In this document: piece by piece, positions 1 to 8,683 of the stretch
How the letters are laid out: each line of letters opens with the position of its first letter
How positions within the stretch are numbered: the stretch's first letter is position 1
Source of the DNA: Haloterrigena salina JCM 13891
GTDB taxonomy: Archaea; Halobacteriota; Halobacteria; Halobacteriales; Natrialbaceae
Direction: 5' to 3'
Assembly (NCBI RefSeq): GCF_000337495.1
Contig: NZ_AOIS01000063.1
Span: forward strand, 1 to 64,000
DNA length: 64,000 nucleotides
Notes under the pieces: generated by a model
What the model was told of the DNA's origin: nothing
The model's input: only the letters and a program-made list of their open reading frames with translations
Database searches by the model: none
Made by a program: the position numbers and the translations under genes

Positions 1-237
1 GTGGGCCTTGCCGCACTCGCTGCAGCGGTATTTGAGGTCGGTCTTCTTGGTAGGCTTTTCGCCGACCGGCACCTTCGAGAAGCGACCGGAGTTACCGATG
101 CTCGAGGTGGTTCGCCGGGTTCGGCGAGCGTCCCACTTGAGACCACTCGAGCGGCCCGTTCGGGACTTTTCGACTTCGTGTTCGTGGTGTTCGTTGCAGT
201 GCGGACAGTACGTATTGAATCGGCGTGGCATCTGCAT
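1..237 (-). CDS. rpl44e: 50S ribosomal protein L44e (partial, C-terminus beyond window edge)
   Basis: Large-subunit ribosomal protein of archaea and eukaryotes. The reverse strand from the ATG at 237 reads [14 protein letters not shown], and the visible 79 residues contain the first zinc-ribbon half (CPHC) and the second (CSEC), with the family hallmark [18 protein letters not shown] before the latter. The full protein is normally about 92 residues, so only the last dozen or so residues lie outside the window. A second ATG lies two codons in (231), but MQMPRRF is the usual start. A TATA-like TTTTAAAC on the reverse strand near 271-279 lies about 35-40 bases upstream. In archaea this gene is commonly followed by rps27e, which would be outside the window. 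Confidence 0.96.
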   Translation of the reverse strand, partial: MQMPRRFNTYCPHCNEHHEHEVEKSRTGRSSGLKWDARRTRRTTSSIGNSGRFSKVPVGEKPTKKTDLKYRCSECGKAH

Positions 238-415
238 GGTTATCTCACTTGGCGTGGGCTAAGGCAGCGCTGTTTAAAACCCGTTTGGTTCGTCGCCGTC
301 AGTCGATCGGACGCGGAAACTATCACCCGGAAATAAGTGACCGGCGACTGACGTCTATATGCTTACCTCGTTGTTTGGAAACAGATAGCACAGCAACGGA
401 GTGTGACAGCACGCG
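238..415. promoter_or_regulatory. Divergent promoter region between rpl44e and the NO reductase gene
   Basis: This spacer serves two divergent genes. For rpl44e there is an A/T-rich TATA-like element at about 271-279 (reverse strand). For the NO reductase there is TATATGC near 356-363, about 55 bases before its ATG, which would leave a short leader. A 12-base palindrome TGTTTGGAAACA (372-383) lies just downstream of that TATA element, near the expected transcription start. This is a plausible operator position, but the binding protein is unknown. Confidence 0.4.
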
Positions 416-3400
416 ATGGGTTTCAGCAATCTCCTTCCAGATTCCGGGCGTCTCGGGACGGACAGCCGCCGGGAAGCGACCGACTCCGTGACGGATCGAC
501 TCGAGTCGAGCGCCGAAGCGGTCGGCGAACTGTCGACACGGGTTCGCGACGCGGCGAGCCGGCGGGCGACCGACGTCGCCGAGCGCGCCGTCGACGAACT
601 CCTCGAGCACGTGCTCGACCGAAGCGCCGACGACTTGCTCGCGGCGTCGGAACTCGACGGCGGTAACGGCGCCGCCGAGTTCGGATCGGATGACCCGCTC
701 GATCGGGCGCTCGAGAACTTCCTGCGGCGCTACGGCCTCAACGAGGATCGGCTGGACGAGCGCACGCTGGACGCGATCCGGACCCGCCTGTCGGTCGCCG
801 GCACCGACGCGGACGCGGACGCCGAAGCACTGCTCGAGGAGGTTCTGAGCGACCGATCGGCATCGGGAGCCGAGTCGGCCGACGGGACGGACCTCCCGAC
901 CGACGATCCGCTCGCCGAGGCGTGTTCGCGACTCCGTGCGCGACTGGACGGGACCGCGGAGCGCCCCGTCGACCGCTTGCTCGCGGATCTGCTCGAACGC
1001 GACGCCGTGGTCGTCGGCCACGAACTCGAGCGCGCGCTCGCCGAGGAACTGCCGGCGCTCGTGGCGGACCTGGAGGCGGAACTGGCGCAGACGGCGTCGA
1101 GCGGTTCGACGCCCTCGAGAGCGAGGACGCTCGACGCGGGCTTGAACGACGGCCTCGGCGAGGGGCCCGCGGGTCGCGGTCGGTCGATGAGCGCTCGATC
1201 GGCCATCACGATGGCCGTCGCGGCGACGACGCTGTGTTCCGACGGCGACGGCGTCGATCCCGCGGTCGGGGAGCTGGCGACGAGCCTGTTGCAGGTCGGC
1301 GACGGGGACGTTCTGATCGACCGCGTGCTCACCGAACTGGTCCCGTTACTGGTGCGAACGGGGGCGGAGCGCGATCTCGGCCTCGATGCGCTCCGTTCGA
1401 ACTCGACCGGGTCGCTGGCGCTCGTGGGGCTGTTCGTCGCCAATCTCGCCGCGATGACGCTCGGGGCCTACGTCTCTCGAGAGCGGGCCCCGCCGATCCC
1501 CGACGAGATCCGCGGCCCGAACGGGGAGACCGTCGTGACCGCCAAGCAAGTCCGGACGGGGAAGAAGGCGTTTCAGGCCAACGGGCTCATGAATCAGGGG
1601 TCGATCCTGGGCAACGGCTCGTACTTCGGGGTCGATCTGACGGCCGACGCGCTCGAGTCGAAAGCCGAGTACATGCGGGAGTACTACGCGCGCCAGCGCG
1701 GGAGCGACTCCTTTGCATCCCTTCCGGAGGGCAACCGGGCGGCCGTCGAACGGCGCGTGAAGCGGGAACTCGACGCCGACGCGCCCGAGGGCGACGTCGC
1801 TCGCTACTCGGCGGCGGAGGGTTACGCCCACCGGCGACTCCGCGAGGCGTACGTCGACCGCTACTACGGGGGCGCTCCCGAGCGGGGGATTCCGCAGGGC
1901 TACGTCGACTCGCCCGAGGAGGCCGCCCGCATCGCCGACTTCGCCTGCTGGACGGCGTGGATGGCCCACACAAACCGTCCCGATTCCGACCACTCCTACA
2001 CGAACGATTGGCCGTACGTGCCCGCGACCGGGAACCGGCCGACCGGCCAGGTCGTCGTCTGGAGCGCGATCAGCGTCGTCCTGCTGATCGCCGGCGGCGG
2101 GTTCGGCGTCTGGGCCTACCACTCCTTCGACGTCGCCGAGCCGACGACCGAACTCGTCGACGTCCCCTCGCCCGACTCGGTGTCGGTTACGCCGGCCCAG
2201 TACGCCGCCGCGCGGTACGTCCCCGTCGCGGGCGCGCTGTTCGTCGCCCAGGCCCTCGTCGGTGCCTATCTGGCCCACTACTACGTCGAACGCACCGGCT
2301 TCTACGGCATCGGCGAGGCGTTAGGGATCGACCTCGTCTCCTTGCTGCCGTTCTCCGTGGGACGCGCCTGGCACGTAAACCTCGGCATTCTCTGGATCAC
2401 GACGCTGTGGCTCGCAGGCGGGCTCTTCCTGCCGGGCCTGTTCACCGAACAGGATCCGCCGTGGCAGGCCGAGGGCGCGACCGCGCTGCTGGGCGTGCTC
2501 GTGACCGCCACCGTCGGCGCGTTCGCGGGCGTCTGGCTCGGGACGCGGGGCTACTTCGGCTCGCCCGGAACGAGCGGCGACGACGGCGACCTCTGGTGGT
2601 GGCTCGGCAGCGAGGGTCTCGAGTACCTCGAGGTCGGCCGCGTCTGGAAGCTGGGCCTGCTCGCCGGGTTCGTCGCCTGGACGGGACTGGTGCTTCGCGG
2701 CGTGCGCCAACTGGACGAACCCGCGACGGGACTGGGCCACTTCGTGACCTATGCGGGCGGCTCCATCGCGCTGCTGTTCGCCGCGAGCATGCTCTACACG
2801 CCCGAGACGAACGTGGCCGTGACGGAGTTCTGGCGCTGGTGGGTCGTCCACATGTGGGTCGAGGGCGTCTTCGAGTTCTTCGTCACCGCCGTCATCTCCG
2901 CCGCGCTGGTCTCGATGGACCTGATCGAGAAGGCCGACGCCGAGCGGGCGATCCTCTTCGAGGTGTTCGCGATCATGGCCGCCGGCATCGTCGGCGTCTC
3001 CCACCACTACTGGTGGGTCGGCCTCCCCGATATCTGGGTCCCCATCGGCACCACGTTCTCGACGCTCGAGTTCGTTCCCCTCGTCTTCGTCCTCTACCGG
3101 AGTCTCGGCGAGTACCGCTCGCTGCGGGCCCGCGGCGAGGAGTTCCCCTACACGCTGCCGCTGCTCTTTATCCTCGGTTCCTCCGTCTGGAACTTCGTCG
3201 GCGGCGGCGTGCTCGGTTTCTTCGTCAACCTGCCGCTGATCAACTACTACGAGCACGGCACCTACCTGACCGTCGCCCACGCCCACACGGCGACGTTCGG
3301 CGCCTTCGGCCTGCTCGCGCTCGGACTGGGGACGTACATCCTGCGCGTGGTGACCCCCGAATCGGCCTGGAACCCCGCGTGGTTCCGCGGCGCGTTCTGG

Positions 3401-3655
3401 CTGACCAACATCGGACTCACCGTCATGACCGTCGCCTCGCTGCTCCCCGTGGGCTTCCTGCAGCTCCAGGCGTCCTACCAGGACGGCTACGCCGCCGCGC
3501 GTAGCCTCGAGTTCTACGACCGGGACCACGTCCAGACGCTGCTGTGGGCGCGAACGCTCGGCGACACGCCGATGATCCTCGGCGCGCTCGCCTTTACCGC
3601 GGCGTCGATACGTCATCTCCGGGACGCCCGAAAGCGGCGGCTCGAGGCGGCGTAG
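416..3655 (+). CDS. Quinol-type nitric oxide reductase with long N-terminal extension
   Basis: Residues from about 337 to 1079 are a single-subunit quinol-dependent nitric oxide reductase (qNOR/NorZ family of the haem-copper oxidases), which reduces 2 NO to N2O in the membrane. After a first membrane helix comes the RAPPIPDEI start of the periplasmic-type domain, then about twelve helices. The haem and FeB ligands expected for the family are all present: H653 (low-spin haem), H812 with E816 (HMWVEGVFE), H863-H864 (SHHYWW), and H955 and H957 (AHAHTATFG). The family is usually about 750 residues. Here an additional ~335 hydrophilic, acidic, helix-rich residues precede the first helix in the same uninterrupted frame, with haloarchaeal codon usage. 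The only internal start near the domain border is GTG at 1424, which would cut into the first helix, so the long form is kept. The extension was not recognised. Confidence 0.9.
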   Translation: MGFSNLLPDSGRLGTDSRREATDSVTDRLESSAEAVGELSTRVRDAASRRATDVAERAVDELLEHVLDRSADDLLAASELDGGNGAAEFGSDDPLDRALENFLRRYGLNEDRLDERTLDAIRTRLSVAGTDADADAEALLEEVLSDRSASGAESADGTDLPTDDPLAEACSRLRARLDGTAERPVDRLLADLLERDAVVVGHELERALAEELPALVADLEAELAQTASSGSTPSRARTLDAGLNDGLGEGPAGRGRSMSARSAITMAVAATTLCSDGDGVDPAVGELATSLLQVGDGDVLIDRVLTELVPLLVRTGAERDLGLDALRSNSTGSLALVGLFVANLAAMTLGAYVSRERAPPIPDEIRGPNGETVVTAKQVRTGKKAFQANGLMNQGSILGNGSYFGVDLTADALESKAEYMREYYARQRGSDSFASLPEGNRAAVERRVKRELDADAPEGDVARYSAAEGYAHRRLREAYVDRYYGGAPERGIPQGYVDSPEEAARIADFACWTAWMAHTNRPDSDHSYTNDWPYVPATGNRPTGQVVVWSAISVVLLIAGGGFGVWAYHSFDVAEPTTELVDVPSPDSVSVTPAQYAAARYVPVAGALFVAQALVGAYLAHYYVERTGFYGIGEALGIDLVSLLPFSVGRAWHVNLGILWITTLWLAGGLFLPGLFTEQDPPWQAEGATALLGVLVTATVGAFAGVWLGTRGYFGSPGTSGDDGDLWWWLGSEGLEYLEVGRVWKLGLLAGFVAWTGLVLRGVRQLDEPATGLGHFVTYAGGSIALLFAASMLYTPETNVAVTEFWRWWVVHMWVEGVFEFFVTAVISAALVSMDLIEKADAERAILFEVFAIMAAGIVGVSHHYWWVGLPDIWVPIGTTFSTLEFVPLVFVLYRSLGEYRSLRARGEEFPYTLPLLFILGSSVWNFVGGGVLGFFVNLPLINYYEHGTYLTVAHAHTATFGAFGLLALGLGTYILRVVTPESAWNPAWFRGAFWLTNIGLTVMTVASLLPVGFLQLQASYQDGYAAARSLEFYDRDHVQTLLWARTLGDTPMILGALAFTAASIRHLRDARKRRLEAA

Positions 3656-3805
3656 CTTCGACCCGAACGACGGGTATCGGTGACTCGAGGCGCATCGAAG
3701 CGGTTTGACGGTTCGGCGTCCCCACTCTCGCCGTCGAGTGACGCGAGAACACGACTAACGCCGAAAGACAGAAGGCTTAATCCACTCTCGCGAGAAGTCG
3801 CCGAT

Positions 3806-4072
3806 ATGAAGCGGCTCATCATCCACGGCGATCCCGGGATTCGGAAGGGGGCCATCGTCGATTACGACGGAACGGAACTGGTCTGCTTCGGGATCAACCG
3901 CAACGGCGAGTGGCACGGTCCCGAGGAGGTCCAGCTGTGGTGTACCGTCGGCACCGAAGACGAGTACGAGGACTACGAGAAGCGCAACTACACGCCCCAC
4001 TTCCTCGATGTCGACCGCGTCGACGCCGAAGACGTCGACGTCATCCGAGCGAAGGCCGACCTCGCGGTCTGA
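3806..4072 (+). CDS. HAH_0734 family small haloarchaeal protein
   Basis: An 88-residue soluble protein beginning MKRLIIHGDPGIRKGAIVDY. It matches my memory of the haloarchaea-restricted HAH_0734 family; its function is unknown. The ATG at 3806 is preferred over an upstream in-frame start at 3680 because a TATA-like GGCTTAA at 3773-3780 lies about 27 bases before it, the spacing of a leaderless haloarchaeal transcript, and because family members begin MKRL. The protein is acidic with one Cys in the middle (LVCFG) and one in the LWCTVG segment. It stands alone between the NO reductase and a GtrA-like gene. Confidence 0.75.
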   Translation: MKRLIIHGDPGIRKGAIVDYDGTELVCFGINRNGEWHGPEEVQLWCTVGTEDEYEDYEKRNYTPHFLDVDRVDAEDVDVIRAKADLAV

Positions 4073-4271
4073 ACCGCCCGCCGGTTCGGCACGGGCGCCG
4101 AGTCTCTCCGAAATCTTTTGTGTGCGCGGTCGATACTGTCGCGACCACGGACAGATGCGTCTCTGCCGGATCTCCAGGGATCGAAAATCCGAAACCGATG
4201 CTCCGGTCAATGATCGATAGAGCCGTGTTCATCGACCGAGACCACCGGCCGAGCCACCGACGGTGTCCACG

Positions 4272-4718
4272 ATGAGCGATTCGCTCGCGGAGGCCGTTCG
4301 GACCCGGCTTCGCGCATTGCTCTCGACGGCGCGGTTTAGCCAGTTCGCCGGCGTCGGGATCGTCGGTGCGACGGTCGATATCGTCGGCCTCGCCCTGCTG
4401 GTCGACGTGTTCGAACTCTGGTATCTAGGGGCGAAGACGATCTCGTGGGAGCTGTCGATCGTCGTCATCTTCGCGATCAACGAACACTGGACGTTCGCCA
4501 CCTACGGCGATATGACGCCTCGAGCGCTGGTCCGGCGGTTCCTGCGCTCGAACGCGGTGCGCTTTGCCGGCTTCCTGGTCACGTTGACGGTCTACGGCGT
4601 GCTGGTCGATCGGTTCGGCGTCTGGTATCTGGCGGCGAACGTCGTCGGCATCGTGGTCGGCTTCTTCGTCAACTACACCTGCGAAAGCCTCTACACGTGG
4701 AAAGTCCATCACGACTGA
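4272..4718 (+). CDS. GtrA-like family membrane protein
   Basis: A protein of about 148 residues with four hydrophobic segments: FAGVGIVGATVDIVGLALLV, a second ending SIVVIFAINEHWTF, then FLVTLTVYGVLV, and finally NVVGIVVGFFVNYTCESLYTW. This is the layout of the GtrA/DPMS-flippase family (PF04138), whose members help move polyprenyl-phosphate-linked sugars across the membrane during cell-surface glycosylation. The NEHWTF and NYxxxSxxxW motifs are typical. A GTG three codons upstream (4263) is an alternative start. No glycosyltransferase partner lies next to it, so the substrate is open. Confidence 0.85.
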   Translation: MSDSLAEAVRTRLRALLSTARFSQFAGVGIVGATVDIVGLALLVDVFELWYLGAKTISWELSIVVIFAINEHWTFATYGDMTPRALVRRFLRSNAVRFAGFLVTLTVYGVLVDRFGVWYLAANVVGIVVGFFVNYTCESLYTWKVHHD

Positions 4719-4784
4719 CGGTAGAAATCCCCATACGGCGCCCGAATCATAACCCTTAACTAGTGCACTCGGGTATGATGTAGT

Positions 4785-4859
4785 AGCGGGATGGGATAGC
4801 CAGGAGATTCCGGCGGGCTCATAACCCGCAGACCGGTAGTTCAAATCTACCTCCCGCTA
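4785..4859 (+). tRNA. Initiator tRNA-Met (CAT)
   Basis: A 75-base tRNA. The acceptor stem AGCGGGA (4785-4791) pairs with TCCCGCT (4852-4858), discriminator A at 4859. The anticodon loop is CTCATAA with CAT anticodon, flanked by the three G:C pairs that mark initiator tRNAs. The A1:U72 end and the body sequence match archaeal initiator tRNA-Met as I know it. No CCA is encoded. The last 21 bases recur twice more downstream. Confidence 0.95.
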
Positions 4860-5158
4860 CTTTTCGAGACGAACACTAACGCCAAGCACGGCGAGGCGTT
4901 TCATGAGTCTCGAAAATAGCCAAGTAGATTTGAAGCAGGGAGCAGCTTCGCTGCGACCGTGGTTCAAATCTACCTCCCGCTATACTTCTGCCGCGAGCAA
5001 ATTCGCGAGCGGCAGGTATAGCACGGGGTCGTTTGAACCAGACAGCGCTCGAGCGAAGCGAGAGTGCTGGCGTGGTTCAAATCTACCTCCCGCTACGTTT
5101 CGAGACGAACACTAACGCCGAGCAAAGCGAGGAGTGGCGCGGTTCAACTCCCTCGAGC
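4839..5158 (+). repeat. Repeated copies of the initiator tRNA 3' end with hairpins
   Basis: The tRNA 3' end GTTCAAATCTACCTCCCGCTA (4839-4859) occurs again exactly at 4962-4982 and 5075-5095. The similarity between the first and third copies runs on for about 56 bases (4839-4894 versus 5075-5130), including CGAGACGAACACTAACGCC. A weaker form, GGTTCAACTCCCTCGAGCC, is at 5140-5158. Before the second and third copies there are short inverted partial copies (GTAGATTTGAA at 4924-4934; TTTGAACCA at 5032-5040), and hairpins occupy the gaps, for example 4981-5022. No copy has a 5' tRNA half, so none is a second tRNA gene. The pattern is what serial site-specific integration at a tRNA gene leaves, but no integrase is present. 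The rest of the spacer to 5361 holds only an A/T-rich promoter (TTGTTATATTTG, 5322-5334) for the next gene. Confidence 0.8.
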
Positions 5159-5361
5159 CATCGATAGCATGGCGGTCGTTTAACCGGTTGGCGTCCGAAC
5201 AGAGGAAGGATACAAACGCGATCGGCATTTCGCACCGATCAGTGCTCACGACGGCGTCTCGTACCGCTCGCTCCGGTGTGCGTCTCGGACGACGGTAAAT
5301 ATCACAGCACCGGTTCGCAAAATTGTTATATTTGAAACGCAGACTCAACTAGTAGCCCTGG

Positions 5362-7137
5362 ATGACCTTCCCGTCGGATCGGTCTGACGACCGAGTAAGT
5401 AGACGTGCCGTGCTCGCCGCTGGAAGTACTGGAATCGCCGGTTCCGTAGCCGGCTGTATGGACCGCATTCAGCGACTCATCACCGGCGCCGCCAGCGATC
5501 AACTCTCGATAACCATCTTAACGCTACCCACGGACAACGACCGACAGGCGATCAAGATCGCCCGCCAACTCGAGGAGAACCTCAAGGCGGTCGGTATCAA
5601 CGTCCGGATCGAGCCCCGCGCCGACGCCGAGTTGCTGCAGACCGTCTTGCTCGAGCACGACTTCGATTGTTACATCAGTCGCCACCCGGGCGGATACGAC
5701 CCCGACTTTCTGTACGAGACGTTTCACTCGAAGTTCGCCCCTGAAGCCGGTTGGCAAAACCCCTACGGGTTCGTGGACACCGAGCTCGACAAGTTACTCG
5801 AGCGACAGCGCTCGACGACGGGGTCGGAACGGGAGGAAGCGATCGGCGAAGCGCTCGACCGATTGGCGCAAACGCATCCGATCGTGCCGATCTGCGTTCC
5901 CGACGAGCGGCGGCTCGTCAGAACGGATCGGTTCGCCGGTTGGAACGATCACCACCTCGGGACCCGACTCGGCTATCTCGGTCTCGAGCCCGACGAGAAC
6001 GACTTCGAGGACGAGGTCGTCCTGAACGCGGTGATCACCGACTCGAGCCCCTCGAGAAACATCAATCCCCTCGCCGCGGCGTACCGCTATCGGGGTCCGT
6101 TCGTCGATCTGCTCTACGACTCGGTAGCGACCCGGGACGACGACGAGCTCCGGCCGTGGCTCGCCGAGTCCTGGGAGTGGGACGAGTCGGTCGCGACGAT
6201 CACGCTCCGATCGAACTGCCTGTTCCACGACGGCGAGCCGGTGACCGCCGACGACGTCAAGTTTACGTACGATCTCCTGGACGACACCTCGCTCGGCGAC
6301 CGCGACGGGCAGTCGCCGGCGCCGAGATACCGCGGGGTGGGCGACGCCGTCGAATCGGTGACGGCCGTCGACGACCGAACCGTTCGGATGCGATTCGGGA
6401 CGAGCGACGAGGTCGGTGAACTGGCCTTTACCGTCCCGATTCTCCCGAAACACATCTGGAAGACGGCGGTCGAAGACCGCCTCGAGAACGGCGCAGAGCC
6501 TATCCAGGGGACGTGGGATCTCGTGACCACCGAAGAGATTCCGCCGATCGGCAGCGGTCCGTTCGCGCTCACCGAGCAGGAGCCGCGCTCGCACCTTCGT
6601 TTCGAGCGCTTCGACGACCACTTCACCCGCCGCGGCTACGTCGACCTGCCAGAGCCCCGCGTCGACGAGATCGCCTTTCACGTCGAACCGAACAGTAGCG
6701 CGGCCGTCGACCAGCTCGAGGCGGGGAACGCCGACGTGACGGGCACTATCCTCGGCTCGGAGACGGTCGGAGACGTGCCGGACGGCCTCGAACTCGTCGA
6801 GTCCGAGTCGTGGACGTTCTACCACATCGGGTTCAACGTCAGGAACTCGCCGTTCAGCAACCTCCACTTCCGGCGAAACGTCGCGCGATTGATCGACAGG
6901 GAGTCGCTCGTGGCGGACGTCTTCAACGAGCAGGCGAGCCCGACCGTCACGCCGGTTACGGGGGAGTGGGTTCCGGACGACCTCGAGTGGGACGGTTCGG
7001 CACCATACGCGCCCTTTTTCCGTGACGAAACAAACAGTGGGGATACGGGAGAACTGGACATAGAACGAGCGAAGCGCGAATTCGAACGACACGGGTTCCA
7101 GTACGACGAAGACGGAGAATACATCGTGAGGTCCTAA
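5362..7137 (+). CDS. ABC substrate-binding lipoprotein, family 5, circularly permuted
   Basis: A 591-residue exported protein. It has a twin-arginine signal (RVSRRAVLAAG, R14-R15) and a lipobox with Cys32 (SVAGC), so it should be a Tat-exported lipoprotein. It belongs to the peptide/nickel-binding SBP_bac_5 family, but the order is unusual. Residues about 45-215 resemble the C-terminal part of a normal member (ITILTLPTDNDRQAIKIARQ, then LKAVGINVRIE and YDPDFLYETFHS). Residues from about 217 resemble the normal N-terminal and middle parts (LRSNCLFHDGEPVTADDVKF near 282-301; FHVEPNSSAAVDQLEAGNAD). The protein ends at AKREFERHGFQYDEDG, exactly where the N-terminal segment would normally follow. 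No permease or ATPase adjoins it; its only partner is the PAP2 gene, whose ATG overlaps the stop (TAATG). The ligand is unknown. Confidence 0.85.
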   Translation: MTFPSDRSDDRVSRRAVLAAGSTGIAGSVAGCMDRIQRLITGAASDQLSITILTLPTDNDRQAIKIARQLEENLKAVGINVRIEPRADAELLQTVLLEHDFDCYISRHPGGYDPDFLYETFHSKFAPEAGWQNPYGFVDTELDKLLERQRSTTGSEREEAIGEALDRLAQTHPIVPICVPDERRLVRTDRFAGWNDHHLGTRLGYLGLEPDENDFEDEVVLNAVITDSSPSRNINPLAAAYRYRGPFVDLLYDSVATRDDDELRPWLAESWEWDESVATITLRSNCLFHDGEPVTADDVKFTYDLLDDTSLGDRDGQSPAPRYRGVGDAVESVTAVDDRTVRMRFGTSDEVGELAFTVPILPKHIWKTAVEDRLENGAEPIQGTWDLVTTEEIPPIGSGPFALTEQEPRSHLRFERFDDHFTRRGYVDLPEPRVDEIAFHVEPNSSAAVDQLEAGNADVTGTILGSETVGDVPDGLELVESESWTFYHIGFNVRNSPFSNLHFRRNVARLIDRESLVADVFNEQASPTVTPVTGEWVPDDLEWDGSAPYAPFFRDETNSGDTGELDIERAKREFERHGFQYDEDGEYIVRS

Positions 7138-8102
7138 TGCTCGCCGAGCTGTTGACGCAGGTAACGGCCATCATCGTCGTCCTGCTCGTCGGGTTCGTCC
7201 CCGTCTGTATCGGCCGACGCCGGTTGCGGGCGACCCGCCGCGAGTGGCGGGACCGAATGCGAGAGGCCGCGCCCGTCGCGGGCGTGGTGCTCGTCGTGTT
7301 ACTCGCGAACCGATTCACTCGACAGCGCCTGCCCGACATCTCCTGGGCGATCGACTGGAACCTGACGCCGACGTTTTACGCCATCGAAGGGGAGGCGATC
7401 ATCTGGTTTCAGCAGTTCGCCAGCCCGCTGGTAACCCAGTACTTTTCGTTCGTCTACATCTACGGCTACGTCTTCATTCTGGTCTTCCCCGTGATCGCGT
7501 ACTTCGCGCTGTCGGATACGCGCCCGCTCCGGGAGCTGCTGTCCGCGTACGCGCTGAACTACCTGATCGGACTGTTCCTCTATCTCCTGGTGATCGCCTA
7601 CGGGCCGCGAAACATCATGCCCACCGCGATCGAGACCGTGCTGTACGATTTCCGCCCGCAGTATCAGTACCTGACACAGGAGGTCAACCACAACACCAAC
7701 GTTTTCCCGTCGCTGCACACCTCGCTGTCGGCGACGATCGCGATCTTCGCCTACCGAACCAGAGACGAGTACCCGATCTGGTTCGCCGTCGCGGTGCCGC
7801 TGGCGGCGAGTATCGCGGTGTCGACGATGTACCTGGGGATCCACTGGGCGATCGACGTCGTCGCGGGCATCGCGCTCGCGGTCGGGACGGTGTACGCCGC
7901 CGACCGATTCGTTGGCCGCTGGTCGCTCTCGGAGGACTTCGGCATCGAGATCGACGAGTATGTGGACCGAATCCGTCGAACCGCCGGAATGCGTACGCCG
8001 GCCGATCCCTCCCCGTCCGCCGACGACGAGTACGGCGAGGCCGACGGGACCGACGTCGAGGACCCCTCGAGCGACGAGCCGTCGACGGGTCAACGGTCGT
8101 AA
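7137..8102 (+). CDS. PAP2-family membrane phosphatase
   Basis: A 321-residue protein with about six membrane helices and an acidic C-terminal tail of about 50 residues. It carries the lipid-phosphatase signature of the PAP2 superfamily: YGPRNIMP as the first motif, PSLHTSL as the second, and STMYLGIHWAIDV with the catalytic His and Asp as the third. The PSLH variant is typical of the Aur1/inositolphosphorylceramide-synthase-like branch. It may therefore be a phosphatidyl-group phosphatase or transferase acting at the outer membrane face. It is translationally coupled to the preceding binding protein by a one-base overlap, an unusual pairing, and it is convergent with the ABC operon that ends at 8153. 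Confidence 0.85.
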   Translation: MLAELLTQVTAIIVVLLVGFVPVCIGRRRLRATRREWRDRMREAAPVAGVVLVVLLANRFTRQRLPDISWAIDWNLTPTFYAIEGEAIIWFQQFASPLVTQYFSFVYIYGYVFILVFPVIAYFALSDTRPLRELLSAYALNYLIGLFLYLLVIAYGPRNIMPTAIETVLYDFRPQYQYLTQEVNHNTNVFPSLHTSLSATIAIFAYRTRDEYPIWFAVAVPLAASIAVSTMYLGIHWAIDVVAGIALAVGTVYAADRFVGRWSLSEDFGIEIDEYVDRIRRTAGMRTPADPSPSADDEYGEADGTDVEDPSSDEPSTGQRS

Positions 8103-8152
8103 CGGGACGCGACCGGTTCCCTCGACATATCCGACGGGTTCGCGCTCGAGGC

Positions 8153-8683
8153 TCACTCCCGGATTTCGATCTCGGTCGCGGCGACGAGACCGCGGTCGGC
8201 CGCGTCGTCTCGATTGACCCGCGCCGTGAGCGCGTAGCGTCCGGGATCGACGGGTTCCCACTCGTCCTCGGCGATCCGGATGCGCTGGGACCACTCGCGA
8301 CTGAACCGCTTGCGCTCGCCGCGGGCGAAGGAAAACGCGTCGGGACGGTCGGGAACCGGGCGCTCGAGCCGCGAGGCGGCCGTCGCTCCGTCGACGGCCC
8401 AGACCCACCGCTCCGGGGAGTCGGTCCGCAGCCGGATCGGAAACGGGAGCCGGTTGCGGAACTCGACGCGGACGGCGACGGGGTCGCTGCGCTCGTAGAC
8501 GTCGCGGTCGGTCGCGATCGAGACTTCGACGGCCCGCGTGCGGAGCGCGACGGGCACGAACGCGTGGCTGAACGCGTCCCAGTTGATCGTCCGACCGGTC
8601 CTGTCCGCGGTCGCCGCGGGCGCGAACGGATCCTCTCCGTCCCGCTCGAGCGCGTTCGAGTCGTCGACTCGTTTTCGTGTCAT
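8153..8683 (-). CDS. BsuPI-related putative proteinase-inhibitor-like protein
   Basis: A 176-residue soluble protein. Residues about 50-175 look like the BsuPI/intracellular proteinase inhibitor beta-sandwich (PF12690): DPVAVRVEFRNRLPFPIRL, then RWVWAVDG, the FARGERKRFSREWSQ strand and PGRYALTARVN near the end. Its ATG at 8683 overlaps the stop of the preceding ATPase gene (ATGA), making it the sixth cistron of the peptide transporter operon. It has no signal peptide, so it should act in the cytoplasm. A role beside a peptide importer, for example restraining peptidases or acting on the ATPases, is inference. The family name reflects a fold and not a shown activity. Confidence 0.7.
   Translation of the reverse strand: MTRKRVDDSNALERDGEDPFAPAATADRTGRTINWDAFSHAFVPVALRTRAVEVSIATDRDVYERSDPVAVRVEFRNRLPFPIRLRTDSPERWVWAVDGATAASRLERPVPDRPDAFSFARGERKRFSREWSQRIRIAEDEWEPVDPGRYALTARVNRDDAADRGLVAATEIEIRE

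Noticed and set aside
922-3504. Long open frame inside the NO reductase gene in another frame
   Set aside because: Arg-rich product typical of a shifted frame in GC-rich DNA; the qNOR frame has all catalytic residues.
4962-5095. Additional tRNA genes after the initiator tRNA
   Set aside because: Only the last 21 bases of the tRNA recur; no D-arm, anticodon arm or 5' acceptor strand is present.
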